Assembly: GCA_003542355.1 (NCBI GenBank)
Contig: DPKU01000053.1
Location: 1 to 5,399, forward strand
Source: Clostridiales bacterium
GTDB lineage: Bacteria; Bacillota; Clostridia; Peptostreptococcales; Anaerovoracaceae
Direction of reading: 5' to 3'
DNA: 5,399 bases
The translations under genes were made by a program, and so were the position numbers. This document shows, piece by piece, positions 5,135-5,399 of this stretch. Under the pieces are notes generated by a model, which saw nothing but the letters and a program-made list of their open reading frames with translations, had not been told where the DNA came from and ran no database searches. Each line of letters begins with the position of its first letter. Position 1 is the stretch's first letter.

Positions 5135-5166
5135 GCCGCCGTCACGCGATGTGACGGTGGCTTTTT
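5135..5166 (+). terminator. Strong intrinsic terminator of the operon
   Basis: An 11-pair stem (5135-5145 with 5151-5161, one G-U pair), a five-base loop GCGAT and a run of five T (5162-5166), beginning 21 nt after the last stop codon. It should end the transcript that starts near 605. Confidence 0.9.
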
Positions 5167-5170
5167 CTTC

Positions 5171-5349
5171 CGATTTATGGTATTTATTAAGCATCAGAAA
5201 ACTTTTCTGTCTGCAAGCGAAAGCTGCAGGCAATTCAACTTAGCAGTCTTTCAGTCTCAATGTGACAAAGTTACAGTGTCCGGTACTTCTTTTGTCTATT
5301 ATTTAACAAGAAAGAATCGTCAACACATGCAGAAACTTTGAGGTGAAGT
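5171..5349 (+). promoter_or_regulatory. Intergenic control region of the downstream oxidoreductase
   Basis: No gene is supported here. It holds a dyad TGTGAC-AAA-GTTACA (5261-5275), a possible -10 box TATTAT (5297-5302) with no good -35 box at the right distance, a leader of about 40 nt, and a ribosome site GAGGTG (5340-5345) before the ATG at 5350. The rest is A/T-richer sequence without evident structure. Confidence 0.5.
5261..5275. promoter_or_regulatory. Crp/Fnr-like dyad upstream of the oxidoreductase gene
   Basis: The arms TGTGAC (5261-5266) and GTTACA (5270-5275) match at five of six positions around AAA. With the -10 box at 5297-5302, transcription would start near 5309, placing the dyad centre at about -41, the usual place for a Crp/Fnr activator that replaces a -35 box. 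The half-site TGTGA is Crp/Fnr-like; the spacing is one shorter than the Crp consensus. The regulator is not in the window. Confidence 0.4.
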
Positions 5350-5399
5350 ATGGATAAAAAAGTAGTTATCATCGGCGGAGTCGCAGGAGGCGCTACGGC
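5350..5399 (+). CDS. FAD-dependent disulfide oxidoreductase (CoA-disulfide reductase-like), 5' end only
   Basis: Only 16 full codons are present: MDKKVVIIGGVAGGAT. The start is an Rossmann beta strand followed by a dinucleotide-binding loop GGVAGGA, the form seen in CoA-disulfide reductase, NADH oxidase and related rhodanese-linked pyridine nucleotide-disulfide oxidoreductases, as opposed to GxGxxG of many others. It probably binds FAD and handles thiol, disulfide or persulfide substrates. The start is supported by GAGGTG at 5340-5345. It is separated from the metal-cluster operon by a terminator and has its own control region, so it is a separate unit. The exact member of the family cannot be told from this piece. 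Confidence 0.75.
   Translation, partial: MDKKVVIIGGVAGGAT

Noticed and set aside
5132..5341. 69-codon forward frame after the operon
   Set aside because: It runs through the terminator stem and T-run and the downstream control region, with no ribosome site.
1..5399. CRISPR array, tRNA, rRNA, insertion sequence or nif structural genes
   Set aside because: No spaced repeats, cloverleaf, transposase motifs, terminal repeats or nitrogenase genes were found by reading both strands.

Overview
The window looks like a stretch of chromosome from a strictly anaerobic, Gram-positive-type bacterium, most likely a clostridial Firmicute of moderate G+C. Reasons: strong AGGAGG-type ribosome binding sites, ATG starts, a textbook intrinsic terminator, and a set of oxygen-sensitive iron-sulfur and metal-cofactor protein families typical of anaerobes. 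The assignment is an inference from gene style and not from any marker gene.

Layout. At the left edge, on the minus strand, is the first part of a small membrane permease of the DUF318/ArsP_1 (YraQ-like) type (2-463, running off the window). A divergent regulatory region (464-640) follows. It holds a good promoter for the permease whose -10 box lies inside an inverted repeat, and a separate forward promoter. The forward promoter reads a compact six-gene operon (641-5113): a DUF134 helix-turn-helix regulator fused to a NifX/MTH1175-like metal-cluster-binding domain; two tandem MinD-type ATPases, each carrying a two-cluster ferredoxin insert; a metallo-beta-lactamase-fold hydrolase (COG1237 type); an Mrp/NBP35 ATPase with an N-terminal cysteine motif; and a stand-alone NifX/MTH1175-like protein with a Cys/His-rich tail. 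Genes 1 to 4 overlap each other, gene 5 follows after 10 nt, gene 6 after 32 nt, and a strong terminator closes the unit (5135-5166). After a regulatory gap of about 180 nt with a Crp/Fnr-like dyad, the start of an FAD-dependent pyridine nucleotide-disulfide oxidoreductase begins (5350, running off the right edge).

How the genes may work together. Paired ferredoxin-MinD ATPases, an Mrp ATPase and an MTH1175-like protein are the core of the anaerobe-specific orange protein (ORP) system described in Desulfovibrio, where the small NifX-like protein binds a Mo/Cu-sulfide cluster. This window appears to be a clostridial relative of it. It differs in having a DUF134-NifX fusion as the likely regulator in place of the sigma-54 activator, an added MBL-fold enzyme, and a divergent permease. 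A plausible but untested reading is that the ATPases assemble or deliver a metal-sulfur cluster to the small carrier, and that the fused regulator senses the same ligand through its own NifX-like domain. No tRNA, rRNA, CRISPR array or mobile element was seen.
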